Numbered from the stretch's first letter, positions 1 through 8,169 are shown. The stretch is DNA of 64,000 nt from Hydrogenophaga sp. PBL-H3 (GCF_010104355.1 NZ_CP044972.1:868001-932000); one strand, 5' to 3'. Numbers and translations are program-made. Notes: generated from the sequence alone by a model not told the origin.

Positions 1-2
1 CG

Positions 3-851
3 CCCAGCCTGCTCATGATCATCTACGGCGTGCTGGCCGAAGAATCCATTGGCCGCATGTTCATCGCCGGCATCATTCCCGGGGCCTTGCTGGCGCTGGG
101 TTTTTGCGTGCTGATCGTGGGCATGGCCTGGCTGGTGCCGCACAAGGTGGGCACCCCCGAAGCGCTGGCCGGCGTGGGCGCGGGCATCGAAGAAACACCG
201 TTGTCGGCCGCCATCAAGTTCGTGCCCATCCTGCTGCTCATCACGCTGGTGCTCGGCGGGTTGTACGCGGGCTTCTTCACGCCCACCGAGGCGGGTGCCG
301 TGGGGGCTGCGGGCGCGCTGGTGATTGCGCTGGTGCGCGGCCGCCTCACCTGGCGCAAGCTGTGGCAGGTGTTGGTGGAGACCGGTTTTGTGTCGGTCTC
401 GGTGCTCTTCCTCATCATCGCGGCCATGCTGTACAGCCGCATGCTCGCGCTCACTGGCATGCCCTCAGCCGTGACCGAGGGCATCACCCACATGGGTCTG
501 GGCCCGTGGGGCTTTCTGTTCATGTACGTGCTGATCGTGATCGCGCTGGGCTGCATCATCGACTCGGTGTCCATCATGCTGATCATGTTGCCGATCGTGC
601 TGCCGATTGCGCGCGCTTTTGGCATGGACGTGGTGTGGTTCGGTGTCATCACCGTGGTGGCGGTGGAAATCGGCCTATTGACGCCGCCTTTCGGTGTGTC
701 GGTCTATACCGTGAAATCGGCGCTGAACGACCCACGCATCACCGTGCGCGACATCTTTGCCGGCAGCTTTCCCTTCGTGCTGATGATGGTTGTCGTGCTC
801 GCCATCCTCGCTGCTTTCCCCAGCTTGTCGACCTGGCTGGCTTACCTCTGA
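3..851 (+). CDS. TRAP transporter large permease (DctM-like), 5' truncated by window edge
   Basis: This is the C-terminal two thirds of a DctM-type integral membrane subunit of a TRAP transporter. Such subunits import organic acids using ion gradients together with a small permease and a periplasmic binding protein. The frame is open from the first bases of the window, so the start lies outside; the methionine at 15 is internal. About 283 residues remain of the usual 430. Many hydrophobic helices are visible, together with the loop GFFTPTEAGAVGAAGAL and the segment IGLLTPPFGVSVY, both typical of DctM. The substrate cannot be inferred because the binding protein and small permease are not in the window. 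The downstream YciI-like gene starts 9 bases after the stop and is probably co-transcribed. Confidence 0.9.
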   Translation, partial: PSLLMIIYGVLAEESIGRMFIAGIIPGALLALGFCVLIVGMAWLVPHKVGTPEALAGVGAGIEETPLSAAIKFVPILLLITLVLGGLYAGFFTPTEAGAVGAAGALVIALVRGRLTWRKLWQVLVETGFVSVSVLFLIIAAMLYSRMLALTGMPSAVTEGITHMGLGPWGFLFMYVLIVIALGCIIDSVSIMLIMLPIVLPIARAFGMDVVWFGVITVVAVEIGLLTPPFGVSVYTVKSALNDPRITVRDIFAGSFPFVLMMVVVLAILAAFPSLSTWLAYL

Positions 852-860
852 GACCGTCCC

Positions 861-1166
861 ATGCTGTTCACCTTCATCCTCATCGACAAGCCCGACGCCG
901 CTGCGCTGCGAACCGCCGTGCGCCCGCCGCACAAGGCGTATCTCGCGGCGGTGGCCGATCGCATCGCGTTTGCCGGCCCGTTCGTGCACGACGACGGAGC
1001 CACCATGCTGGGCAGCCTGCTGGTGATCGATTTCCCTTCGCGTGACGCGGCCCACGCGTGGCTGGCCGAGGAGCCATTCACGAAGGCGGGGCTGTACGGC
1101 AGCGTCTCGGTTCACGCGTTCGTGAACCTCTGGCCACAACAGGCCGGCTTCCCGCCAGTAGCCTGA
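861..1166 (+). CDS. YciI-like small protein
   Basis: This 101-residue protein resembles the YciI family, which adopts a dimeric ferredoxin-like alpha/beta-barrel fold. Visible family features are the N-terminal strand MLFTFILIDKPDA, the segment HKAYLAAV, the AGPF turn and a C-terminal KAGLYGSVSVHAF stretch. YciI proteins usually have a conserved His/Asp pair and are thought to be small enzymes or fusion partners, but no reaction is established for this branch. It sits directly behind the TRAP permease and 5 bases before another small alpha/beta-barrel protein, so the three probably form one transcript. The function is unassigned. Confidence 0.75.
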   Translation: MLFTFILIDKPDAAALRTAVRPPHKAYLAAVADRIAFAGPFVHDDGATMLGSLLVIDFPSRDAAHAWLAEEPFTKAGLYGSVSVHAFVNLWPQQAGFPPVA

Positions 1167-1171
1167 ACACC

Positions 1172-1471
1172 ATGGTCAAACACATCGTCATGTGGAACAT
1201 CCAGGGCGGGCTTGAGGAGGGCAAGGCAGCATCGATCGAGCGTGTGCGCGCCGCCTTCGAGACCCTGCGCGGCAAGATCCCCGGCCTGCTCCACCTCGAG
1301 ATCGGGGTGGACCGCAGCGGTGTCGACTACGCCTGCGACGTGGTGCTGTATTCCGAGTTCGAGTCGCAGGCCGCGCTGGATGCCTACGCCGTGCACCCCG
1401 AGCACCTGCGGGTGCGCCGGGACATCGAAGGCCTGCGCGTGGCGCGTCACCAGGTGGACTACATGGCCTGA
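1172..1471 (+). CDS. Dabb family (stress-responsive alpha/beta barrel) protein
   Basis: This 99-residue protein matches the Dabb family. It opens with MVKHIVMWNI, has a central IPGLLHLEIGVD segment and closes with an AVHPEHLRVR stretch, which is the usual Dabb arrangement. Members are homodimeric alpha/beta barrels; some are stress-induced and some are cyclases, but most are uncharacterised. The start at 1172 was chosen because the family begins with this methionine, and longer upstream extensions would overlap the previous gene. It ends the short operon with the YciI-like gene, since a terminator hairpin follows about 30 bases after the stop. Confidence 0.8.
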   Translation: MVKHIVMWNIQGGLEEGKAASIERVRAAFETLRGKIPGLLHLEIGVDRSGVDYACDVVLYSEFESQAALDAYAVHPEHLRVRRDIEGLRVARHQVDYMA

Positions 1472-1501
1472 CGCACGCGCCGATAATCGATTCACCCCAA
1501 C

Positions 1502-1532
1502 GAGCCCGCACCTGAATGCGGGCTCTTCTTTT
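1502..1532 (+). terminator. Rho-independent terminator after the Dabb gene
   Basis: A perfect 9-bp stem (gagcccgca pairing with tgcgggctc) with a 6-base loop is followed by a T-rich tract (ttcttttgt). It lies between the Dabb gene and the TSUP gene, which starts 12 bases beyond it. Confidence 0.75.
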
Positions 1533-1543
1533 GTCTGCTGCCC

Positions 1544-2299
1544 GTGGCCTTGTCCCTCATCACCGATCCGGTTTTCTACGCCGTGGCGATTCCGGCCGTG
1601 CTGCTGCTTGGTGTGAGCAAGAGCGGCTTTGGCGCCGGCTTCGGTTCACTGGCCGTGCCCATGATGGCGCTGGCGGTCACCGTGCCGCAAGCCGCCGCCA
1701 TCCTGATGCCGGTGCTGCTGCTCATGGACTTGCTGGGCATGGCTGCCTTCCGCAAGAACGTGGACCGGCGCCTGCTGATGTTCCTGCTGCCCTTCGGCCT
1801 GGCGGGCATTGTGGTGGGCGCGCTGTTGTTCAAGTTGCTGGACGCGCGCGTGGTGGCCGGCATCGTGGGCGTGTTCACACTGCTCTTTCTGGCGCAGCGC
1901 CTGGTGTTCCCGCCCAAACCCGACAGCGCGCCACCGCCCAAATGGGTGGGCGCCTTGCTCACAGTCACCTCGGGTTTCACCAGCTTCATTGCCCACGCAG
2001 GCGGGCCGCCGCTCAACGCCTACGTGATTCCGCTGCGCCTGTCGCCCCTGCTGTTCACCGGTACGCTGGCCTTTTTCTTTTTCTTCATCAACCTGGCCAA
2101 GTGGATTCCCTACGCGTGGCTGGGACTGCTCGACCTGCGCAACATGACGACCTCGCTGGCGCTGCTGCCTTTTGCACCCATCGGCGTGTGGGTGGGCGTG
2201 CGCATTGCGCACCGCATCAAGCCGCAGCTGTTTTACCGGCTGGTCTACACCGGCATGTTCCTCACGGGTTGCAAACTGGTGTGGGACGCGCTCGCATAA
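1544..2299 (+). CDS. TSUP/TauE-SafE family membrane exporter
   Basis: This 251-residue integral membrane protein resembles the TauE/SafE (TSUP) family, which is linked to export or uptake of sulfite, sulfoacetate and other organosulfur anions. About eight hydrophobic segments are visible. The hallmark repeats are present: LLGVSKSGFGAGFGSLAVPMM in the first half and the related TSFIAHAGGPPLNAY in the second. The start is a GTG at 1544, right behind the terminator of the preceding gene; no nearer methionine fits. No sulfur-metabolism gene is adjacent, so the substrate is unknown. Confidence 0.88.
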   Translation: MALSLITDPVFYAVAIPAVLLLGVSKSGFGAGFGSLAVPMMALAVTVPQAAAILMPVLLLMDLLGMAAFRKNVDRRLLMFLLPFGLAGIVVGALLFKLLDARVVAGIVGVFTLLFLAQRLVFPPKPDSAPPPKWVGALLTVTSGFTSFIAHAGGPPLNAYVIPLRLSPLLFTGTLAFFFFFINLAKWIPYAWLGLLDLRNMTTSLALLPFAPIGVWVGVRIAHRIKPQLFYRLVYTGMFLTGCKLVWDALA

Positions 2300-2359
2300 C
2301 ATAGGCGTCACTGTTCCAGCCCCGGCCGTGCGGGCCGTTTCCTTCCCAAGGAGCTCCAG

Positions 2360-2977
2360 ATGCCGATCGTGGTGGTTGCCAATCCCAAAGGCGGCGTGGG
2401 CAAATCCACGCTGTCGACCAACGTCGCCGGCTACTTTGCCAGCCAGGGCCACCCGGTGATGCTGGGTGACGTCGATCGCCAGCAGTCGTCGGCCCTGTGG
2501 CTCAAGTTGCGCCCACCGGCCGCGCGCCCGATCCAGAGCTGGGAGGTGTCGCACGAGCTGATTGCCCGTCCACCCAGGGACACCACCCATGTGGTGCTGG
2601 ACACGCCCGCCGGCCTGCACGGCTGGCGCTTCAAGGATGTGCTCAAGATCGCCGACAAGGTGCTGGTGCCGCTGCAGCCCAGCATCTTCGACATCTATGC
2701 CACGCGGGCCTTTCTGGACGAACTGGCCGAAACCCGCCGGGCCGACAAACTGCAGATCGGCATCGTCGGCATGCGGGTCGACCCGCGCACCATATCGTCC
2801 GACAAGCTCAACGAGTTCGTGGCCAGCCTGGGTCTGCCAGTGCTGGGCACGCTGCGCGACACGCAGAACTACATCCACCTCGCGGCGCGTGGGCTCACGC
2901 TGTTCGACGTGGCGCCCGGGCGGGTGGACAAAGACCTGCAGCAGTGGCAGGCCATCTGCCAGTGGCTGGACGCCTGA
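2360..2977 (+). CDS. ParA/MinD-type P-loop ATPase, orphan
   Basis: This 205-residue ATPase carries the deviant Walker A motif KGGVGKS (residues 10-16) and the switch segment VVLDTPAGLHG near residue 75, where ParA proteins carry their Walker B aspartate. ParA-type proteins position DNA or protein cargo by ATP-dependent dimerisation on the nucleoid. It is short, lacks the N-terminal DNA-binding domain of plasmid ParA proteins, and has no ParB gene or parS-like array beside it. It therefore looks like a solitary chromosomal ParA-like protein of the kind that positions protein complexes. A good ribosome-binding site (aaggagctccag) precedes the ATG. The cargo is unknown. Confidence 0.85.
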   Translation: MPIVVVANPKGGVGKSTLSTNVAGYFASQGHPVMLGDVDRQQSSALWLKLRPPAARPIQSWEVSHELIARPPRDTTHVVLDTPAGLHGWRFKDVLKIADKVLVPLQPSIFDIYATRAFLDELAETRRADKLQIGIVGMRVDPRTISSDKLNEFVASLGLPVLGTLRDTQNYIHLAARGLTLFDVAPGRVDKDLQQWQAICQWLDA

Positions 2978-3038
2978 GCACCTCACGCTGTCCCGGTGCC
3001 GACATGTCCTGGCGCTCTGCGGCCGTACAGTGAGCCGC

Positions 3039-3494
3039 ATGAAGACATTTGAATCCCTGGCCGACGTGGCGGCCTGCGTGGGCCAGGAAGTGGCCTTGAG
3101 CGACTGGGTCAGCATCACCCAGGAGCAGGTCAACCGTTTTGCCGAGGCCACCGGCGACCACCAGTGGATCCACGTCGATGTGGAGCGCGCCAAGGCGGGG
3201 CCGTTCGGCGCGCCGATTGCACATGGCTTCCTCACGCTGTCCTTGTTGCCGGTGTTTTTTGAATCGGCACTGGACATCAAAGGCTCCAGCATGGGCGTGA
3301 ACTACGGCCTCAACCGCGTGCGCTTCACCTCCCCCGTGCCGGTGGGCAGCCGCGTGCGCGCCCGCCTGACGCTGCAGGCCTGCGAGGCCATTGAGCACGG
3401 CGGCCAGCAAATGACCTGGGGCGTGGTGGTGGAGCGCGAGGGCGCGGACAAACCGGTGTGTTTTGCCGAATCGCTGGTCCGGCGCTATCCCTGA
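3039..3494 (+). CDS. MaoC-family (R)-specific enoyl-CoA hydratase/dehydratase
   Basis: This 151-residue single-hotdog protein belongs to the MaoC dehydratase family. The catalytic signature is visible as FAEATGDHQWIHVD, giving Asp40 and His45 as the likely catalytic pair, followed by GPFGAPIAHGFLTLSL. Members hydrate or dehydrate acyl-CoA thioesters in fatty acid breakdown, polyhydroxyalkanoate supply or specialised acyl-CoA pathways. The start at 3039 was chosen because the conserved fold begins there; the longer frame upstream overlaps the ParA gene. No other acyl-CoA gene is adjacent, so the pathway is open. Confidence 0.87.
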   Translation: MKTFESLADVAACVGQEVALSDWVSITQEQVNRFAEATGDHQWIHVDVERAKAGPFGAPIAHGFLTLSLLPVFFESALDIKGSSMGVNYGLNRVRFTSPVPVGSRVRARLTLQACEAIEHGGQQMTWGVVVEREGADKPVCFAESLVRRYP

Positions 3495-3503
3495 AACCGG
3501 GAC

Positions 3504-3827
3504 CTACTTGATCCGCACGAGCTGCTTGGGTTCAAGCCAGCCTTCAAAGAACTGGATCAGCGCGTTGATGCGCTCGGCCGCCACCGACTGGTCGTGCTGT
3601 TGCGAGATGAGTTGAAAGGCATCGTTGCGCAGCATCCACAGCTCTTGCGGGGTGCGGGCCGACTCGATCTTCACGCGCAGGCGCAGGGCCTGCTGGTCGA
3701 TGCAATCCTCGATGGCGCGCAGCAGGTGGTTGCGAATGCTGGCCAGGTCCTTGAGCGTTGCTTTGTGCGCGCTGCGCTTGCGGGGTGCCGTGCCCATGCC
3801 CAACCAGCGGGCAATCGAAGTGATCAT
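3504..3827 (-). CDS. Conserved hypothetical protein
   Basis: I do not recognise this 107-residue protein. It starts MITSIARWLGMG, has a basic segment (PRKRSAHKATLKD) and is then predominantly helical and charged, with no signal peptide, membrane segment or metal motif. Its minus orientation ends 9 bases from the convergent MaoC gene. Codon use matches the surroundings, which argues for a real gene rather than a shadow frame. It could be a small cytoplasmic helical protein; no function can be assigned. Confidence 0.6.
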   Translation of the reverse strand: MITSIARWLGMGTAPRKRSAHKATLKDLASIRNHLLRAIEDCIDQQALRLRVKIESARTPQELWMLRNDAFQLISQQHDQSVAAERINALIQFFEGWLEPKQLVRIK

Positions 3828-3968
3828 GCGGTTCTCCAGTCGAACGGCGCTGCCGGGGAACAGGTCAGGGCCGAAGCGGCTGGTGTGCAGATGCAGATGT
3901 GCATGAGAAATTATCGGACTTGTGGCGCGCCATGGGCGGACCCTTGGGCGTCTGTGGCGTGACCTCCG

Positions 3969-4442
3969 TCACGAAACCGCGCCTGCGAACGCCTGTTGTC
4001 GCCAGGCCTCGAACACCACCACCGCCACCGAATTGGACAGGTTCAGACTGCGCTGGCCCGCCAGCATGGGCAGGCGCAGGCGCTGGGGCGTGGGGATCGA
4101 GTCGCGCAGCGATGCCGGCAGGCCGCTGGTCTCGGAGCCAAAGACCAGCCAGTCGCCGGGCTGGAAGCGGTTGTCGAAGGCGTTGTGGCTGCCGCGCGTG
4201 GTGAAGGCGAACAGGCGGCTCGGGTCGGGCTGCTGGTGGCGCAGGAAGGTGGCCCAGTCGGCATGCCGGTGCAGGCTGGCGTACTCGTGGTAGTCGAGCC
4301 CGGCGCGCTTCATGTGCTTGTCGTCCATGGAAAAGCCCAGCGGCTCGATCAGGTGCAAAGCGCAGCCGGTGTTGGCGCTGAGGCGGATCACGTTGCCGGT
4401 GTTTGGCGGGATTTCGGGGCTGACGAGAACGATGTTGAACAT
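3969..4442 (-). CDS. trmL: tRNA (cytidine/uridine-2'-O-)-methyltransferase TrmL
   Basis: This 157-residue protein is a minimal SPOUT methyltransferase of the TrmL (YibK) type, which methylates the ribose of nucleotide 34 in certain leucine tRNAs. It has the family opening IVLVSPEIPPNTGN, the middle segment GSETSGLP and the C-terminal trefoil-knot motif RSLNLSNSVAVVVFEA that binds S-adenosylmethionine. The length is that of the family. It is followed 11 bases before its own start by the comF gene's end on the same strand, so the two are probably co-transcribed. The window also encodes a tRNA-Leu(CAA), a plausible substrate. Confidence 0.94.
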   Translation of the reverse strand: MFNIVLVSPEIPPNTGNVIRLSANTGCALHLIEPLGFSMDDKHMKRAGLDYHEYASLHRHADWATFLRHQQPDPSRLFAFTTRGSHNAFDNRFQPGDWLVFGSETSGLPASLRDSIPTPQRLRLPMLAGQRSLNLSNSVAVVVFEAWRQQAFAGAVS

Positions 4443-4453
4443 GGCCGCAGAGC

Positions 4454-5191
4454 TTACCGGCTCGGCGGCGTGCGTGCGAACACCAGGGCGCTGACCCGAT
4501 CGGCCCCGGCGTGCAGCAGGGCCTGCGCGGCCGTCTGCAGGGTGGCGCCGGTGGTGGTCACATCGTCCACCAGCAGCACATGTCGGCCCACCAGCCGAGG
4601 GATGTGTGAGGGGTGGGCCGCGAACACACCGCGCAGATTTCGCAAGCGCGCCTCACGGCCGAGGCTGTGCTGGTCGGGCGTCTCGCCCAGGCGCACGAGA
4701 GCCGTGGCCAGGGTGTCGCAGGGCAGGGTCGGTGGGTGCCGACGGCATTCGGCGCGCAGCGCCTTCACCAGTTCCCAAGCCTGGTTGTAGCCGCGCTCGC
4801 CCAACCGCGCCGCCGTCAAGGGTATGGGCACCATCAACGGGCGGGTTTGCAGCAGTTGCAGGGTTGCGGGTGTCTGCAAAAGGCGCTGGGCGAAGGGTTT
4901 CGCCCACCCCGGTTCCGAACGGAACTTGAAGCGGGCGATCAGGCCGTCCCACGGATAGGCGTAGTCCACCGCGGCCACGCACTGCGCCACGGCGGATGCA
5001 TCGGGGCGGGTCAGGCAGGCGCCGCACAAATCCAGGTCGTCCGACAGCACGGCGGCGCACGCCCTGCAACGGGCCCGGGGTGGAGAAAAACGCCTCAAGC
5101 AGGCCTCGCACACGGGTTGGGCCGGCCAGGCGGCGCAGACCTGACAGGTGGCGGGCAGGGACTCCACGAAGGCGTGTCGGGCGGCGAGCAT
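4454..5191 (-). CDS. comF: ComF family phosphoribosyltransferase-like protein
   Basis: This 245-residue protein matches the ComF/GntX family. An N-terminal zinc-ribbon region (CQVCAAWPAQPVCEAC and further cysteine pairs) precedes a PRTase-fold domain with the PRPP loop VLLVDDVTTTGAT about 35 residues from the end. Homologues are needed for DNA uptake in competent bacteria, and some aid the use of DNA as a nutrient. The frame is open further upstream, but the start at 5191 was chosen because the family begins there and a longer start would run under the divergent gene. The BioC-like gene is transcribed away from it. Confidence 0.87.
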   Translation of the reverse strand: MLAARHAFVESLPATCQVCAAWPAQPVCEACLRRFSPPRARCRACAAVLSDDLDLCGACLTRPDASAVAQCVAAVDYAYPWDGLIARFKFRSEPGWAKPFAQRLLQTPATLQLLQTRPLMVPIPLTAARLGERGYNQAWELVKALRAECRRHPPTLPCDTLATALVRLGETPDQHSLGREARLRNLRGVFAAHPSHIPRLVGRHVLLVDDVTTTGATLQTAAQALLHAGADRVSALVFARTPPSR

Positions 5192-5291
5192 CGGACCAAT
5201 ATACTGACGCGCTCCCGCCGATACCCCTGGGGCCGACCCCCGCTTCACTCCCTTGAACACACCCGCAACGTCAGAGAACCCCGTGCCTGGA

Positions 5292-6161
5292 ATGGATCCG
5301 GGCGCGGCGCAGCGCTGGCTGAGCCGTGCCGGTGCGGCCAGTCCGTGGCTGCACGAGGAAGTGGGTTCGCGCATGGCCGATCGGCTGCCGTGGTTCCGCG
5401 AACGTCCCACCAGTTGGCTGCACTGGGAGCCGGTACACGGCGGGATCGAAGTTCACCGCAAGCTGCGCGGCATGCTGCCCGATGCGCCTTGCCAGGTGAT
5501 GGCGCGGCGCCTGCCCGAGGCCCTGGAGGCCACGCGCGAAGCACCGCCAAGGTCCTGGAACCCTTTGCATTGGAGTCGGAACACCGGGCCGACGGTTGCC
5601 ACGGCCGCCACCCGGGTACGCATGGTGTGGGCCAACATGGCGCTGCACATGGAGCCACGGCCGCAGACCTTGCTGGCACAGTGGCACCAGCAGATCGAGA
5701 CCGATGGCTTTCTCATGTTCTCCTGTTTCGGTCCCGACAGCCTCAAGGAACTGCGCGCGCTCTACGCCGAACATGGCTGGCCGGCGCCAGCGCACGCTTT
5801 CACCGACATGCACGACTGGGGCGACATGCTGGTACACGCCGGCTTTGCCGAACCGGTGATGGACATGGAGCGCATCACGCTGTCGTACAGCGGTGCCGCT
5901 CCGCTGCTCGACGAATTGCGTGGGCTGGGTCACAACCTGAGCGACCAGCGGTTCGACGCTTGCCGATCGCGCCACTGGCGTGACGCGCTGTGCGCCGCCA
6001 TCGAGGCTGGTCTGCCGCGTGCATCCGACGGGCGACTGACGCTGACCTTCGAGATCATTTACGGCCACGCCTTCAAGCCCGTGCCTCGGGTGCCGGTGGC
6101 GTCGTCCACTTCGCTGGCCGTGGAAGACATGCGGGCGATGCTGCGCGCCGGTCGTCGCTGA
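5292..6161 (+). CDS. BioC-like methyltransferase paralogue with degenerate SAM motif
   Basis: This 289-residue protein resembles malonyl-ACP O-methyltransferase (BioC) in its second half. It has a VWANMALHMEPRPQTLLAQW segment followed by LMFSCFGPDSLKELR, the BioC-type post-motif (residues about 112-155). The glycine-rich SAM-binding motif I expected before residue 60 is not present; the equivalent stretch reads LHWEPVHGGIEVHRKL. SAM binding in the usual way is therefore doubtful. In other Comamonadaceae the same gene beside comF is often labelled biotin synthase, probably wrongly. The start is uncertain: GTG at 5283 and TTG at 5253 are in frame upstream, but 5292 is the only ATG close to the domain. 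No other biotin gene is present here. Confidence 0.72.
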   Translation: MDPGAAQRWLSRAGAASPWLHEEVGSRMADRLPWFRERPTSWLHWEPVHGGIEVHRKLRGMLPDAPCQVMARRLPEALEATREAPPRSWNPLHWSRNTGPTVATAATRVRMVWANMALHMEPRPQTLLAQWHQQIETDGFLMFSCFGPDSLKELRALYAEHGWPAPAHAFTDMHDWGDMLVHAGFAEPVMDMERITLSYSGAAPLLDELRGLGHNLSDQRFDACRSRHWRDALCAAIEAGLPRASDGRLTLTFEIIYGHAFKPVPRVPVASSTSLAVEDMRAMLRAGRR

Positions 6162-6330
6162 GCGGTTTGCGCCGGGTGGCATGCCACCTTGTCCCAGTCG
6201 GGAGTGACGCTTTTGTCAGGGGAGTCCCGGTTTCACGCCGCTACAATCGGCGCTGTCCAAAATTTCCAGGGCATTTTCCCTTTGCCAGCGCGTCGTCTTT
6301 CGAGATGGCCGCGACCCGTACCGGTGGTGG

Positions 6331-6816
6331 ATGGTGAGCCAGGCAAACAACGCTTTCCGATTCGCGACGCTGTCTGAACAAGGCGTGGAGTGGACCCTGA
6401 AGCGCAACTGCTCGGTCACCCCGGCTCAATTGGGCTACCTCTACGCTTCCTTGTGCATCCTTTCGATGGGTGTGGCGTCGGTTTTCTGGTTGCAAGGTGC
6501 CACTTTGGTGTTGCCGTTTGCGGTGTTCGAGTTGGTGGCGGTGGGCACGGCCTTCCTTGTGTATGCCCGCCATGCCACCGACCACGAGCGCATCAGGTTG
6601 ATGCGAGGCCGCTTGGTGGTGGAGTGGGAGACGGCGGGGCGGTCGTCGCGGTGCGAGTTCGCCCGCGAGTGGGTTCGGGTTGAGCCCGGCGCAAGTGCCG
6701 GTCAGTTGATCGAGGTTCGCGGCGGAGGGCGGTCGGTGCAGGTGGGGCGGTTCGTGCGATCCGACCTTCGACCAGTGCTGGCTCGGGAGATCCGCCAGGC
6801 CCTGCGTGGGGCGTGA
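6331..6816 (+). CDS. DUF2244 membrane protein
   Basis: This 161-residue protein matches DUF2244, an integral membrane family of unknown function often found next to cytochrome oxidase genes. Two adjacent hydrophobic helices (about residues 35-55 and 57-76) are followed by a cytosolic segment with the family-like HERIRLMRGRLVVE stretch. It lies about 110 bases upstream of ctaC in the same direction, a placement seen in related genomes. This hints at a link with the oxidase, but an FNR-type site and probably a separate promoter lie between them. Confidence 0.8.
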   Translation: MVSQANNAFRFATLSEQGVEWTLKRNCSVTPAQLGYLYASLCILSMGVASVFWLQGATLVLPFAVFELVAVGTAFLVYARHATDHERIRLMRGRLVVEWETAGRSSRCEFAREWVRVEPGASAGQLIEVRGGGRSVQVGRFVRSDLRPVLAREIRQALRGA

Positions 6817-6886
6817 GCGGGTCTTGGGACGGGGTCGAGGTGGTGTGTGTGCTGGGTGGGGCCCTGAAAGTTTGTTCTAATCGGCA

Positions 6887-6900
6887 TTGATATAAATCAA
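6887..6900. promoter_or_regulatory. FNR/ANR-type binding site upstream of ctaC
   Basis: The sequence TTGAT-ATAA-ATCAA is a perfect match to the consensus of FNR/ANR/FixK regulators (TTGAT-N4-ATCAA). It ends 23 bases before the GTG start of ctaC. AT-rich sequence directly after it (tacttatatt) could hold the -10 element, which would put the site over the promoter where FNR-type proteins act as repressors. Repression of the low-affinity aa3 oxidase under low oxygen is the expected outcome. This is an inference from position only. Confidence 0.75.
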
Positions 6901-6923
6901 TACTTATATTTGAGGCGCTAAAA

Positions 6924-8129
6924 GTGAGTACGACGAAGAAAACGGTGCATTCCCCACGGAACCCCTGGGCCAAGCTTTGCGCTGCCGCCACCACGCTGAC
7001 GCTCGGTCTGGGTGCCTGGACCACGGTCGCGGCACAAAAGGTCAACGACCTGCCTGGCGGCCCGGCCGTCAACCAACTCAACTTTGCGCCTCCCGTCACC
7101 CGCATTGCTGAAGAGCAGCACTGGCTGCATTGGTTCATGATGGCCTTGTGCGCGGTCATCTTCCTGATCGTCTTCGGCGTGATGTTTTATTCCATCCTGA
7201 AGCACCGCAAATCGGTGGGTCACAAGTCGCAAGCCCTGGCCGAACCGATCTGGGTGGAGCTGGGCTGGACCATCGTTCCCCTGTTGATCGTCATCGGCAT
7301 GGCCTTGCCGGCCACCAAGGTGCTGGTCGCGCAGAAGGACACCACCAACAGCGACCTGACCATCAAGGCCACGGGCATGCAGTGGAAATGGGGTTACGAC
7401 TACATCAAGGGCGAAGGCGAGGGCATCGGTTTCCTCTCCACGCTGGACAACAACCACCGCGTGATGTCCAACAGCGGCAAGCCCGACGCCACGGACGACT
7501 ACCTGCTCAAGGTCGACAATCCTCTGGTGGTGCCGGTGGGCAAGAAAGTACGCATCATCACCACCGCCAACGACGTGATTCACGCCTGGATGGTGCCCGC
7601 CTTCGGCGTCAAGCAGGATGCCATTCCCGGTTTCGTGCGCGACACCTGGTTCCGTGCCGAGAAGACTGGCGATTTCTACGGACAGTGCGCCGAGTTGTGC
7701 GGCAAGGAGCACGCCTACATGCCGATCCACGTGAAGGTGGTCTCGGCCGAAGCGTACAGCGCTTGGGTGGGCGAGAAGCAGAAGGCCATGGCCGCTGCAG
7801 CGGATGACCCATCCAAGGTGTGGGTGCTGACCGATCTGGTCAAGCGAGGTGAGTCGGTCTATGCCGCCAACTGTGCTGCCTGCCACCAGGCCAGCGGCAA
7901 GGGCGCAGGCCCGATCAAGCCGCTGGACGGCGCGGCCGTGGTGGTCGACGCCGACAAGAGCAAGATGATCAATGTGTTGCTCAACGGACAGAACAATGGC
8001 GCCATGCCCGCGTGGAAGCAGCTCAGCGACACCGAACTCGCTGCGGTCATGACCTACGCCAAGAACAACTGGTCGAACCAGACCCAGCAGATCGTGCAGC
8101 CGGCCGAAGTGCAAGCCGCCCGCAAGTGA
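6924..8129 (+). CDS. ctaC: Cytochrome c oxidase subunit II with fused cytochrome c domain
   Basis: This is the CuA-bearing subunit of an aa3 (caa3-like) terminal oxidase. The 401-residue protein has a signal/anchor, two transmembrane helices (about residues 70-90 and 110-130) and the periplasmic cupredoxin domain. The CuA ligands are visible as HAWMVPAFG and C-AEL-C-GKE-H-AY-M. A C-terminal class I cytochrome c domain carries the heme motif CAACH (residues 317-321) and a likely Met ligand in NNGAMPAW, so electrons can enter through its own heme. The start is GTG at 6924, just behind the FNR-type site. It is the first gene of the oxidase operon. Confidence 0.96.
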   Translation: MSTTKKTVHSPRNPWAKLCAAATTLTLGLGAWTTVAAQKVNDLPGGPAVNQLNFAPPVTRIAEEQHWLHWFMMALCAVIFLIVFGVMFYSILKHRKSVGHKSQALAEPIWVELGWTIVPLLIVIGMALPATKVLVAQKDTTNSDLTIKATGMQWKWGYDYIKGEGEGIGFLSTLDNNHRVMSNSGKPDATDDYLLKVDNPLVVPVGKKVRIITTANDVIHAWMVPAFGVKQDAIPGFVRDTWFRAEKTGDFYGQCAELCGKEHAYMPIHVKVVSAEAYSAWVGEKQKAMAAAADDPSKVWVLTDLVKRGESVYAANCAACHQASGKGAGPIKPLDGAAVVVDADKSKMINVLLNGQNNGAMPAWKQLSDTELAAVMTYAKNNWSNQTQQIVQPAEVQAARK

Positions 8130-8169
8130 TCGCAGCCAAGAAAACATTGAGCTTCCAAGGAATCCGACC

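Noticed and set aside
1646..3292. A 548-codon minus-strand frame across the TSUP, ParA and MaoC genes
   Set aside because: It crosses three good plus-strand genes and shows no domain; the composition is that of a shadow.
6213..6247. A TTGTCA / TACAAT promoter before the DUF2244 gene
   Set aside because: The spacing is 23 bases, too long for a normal sigma-70 promoter, so only the TACAAT is suggestive and it is not listed as a feature.
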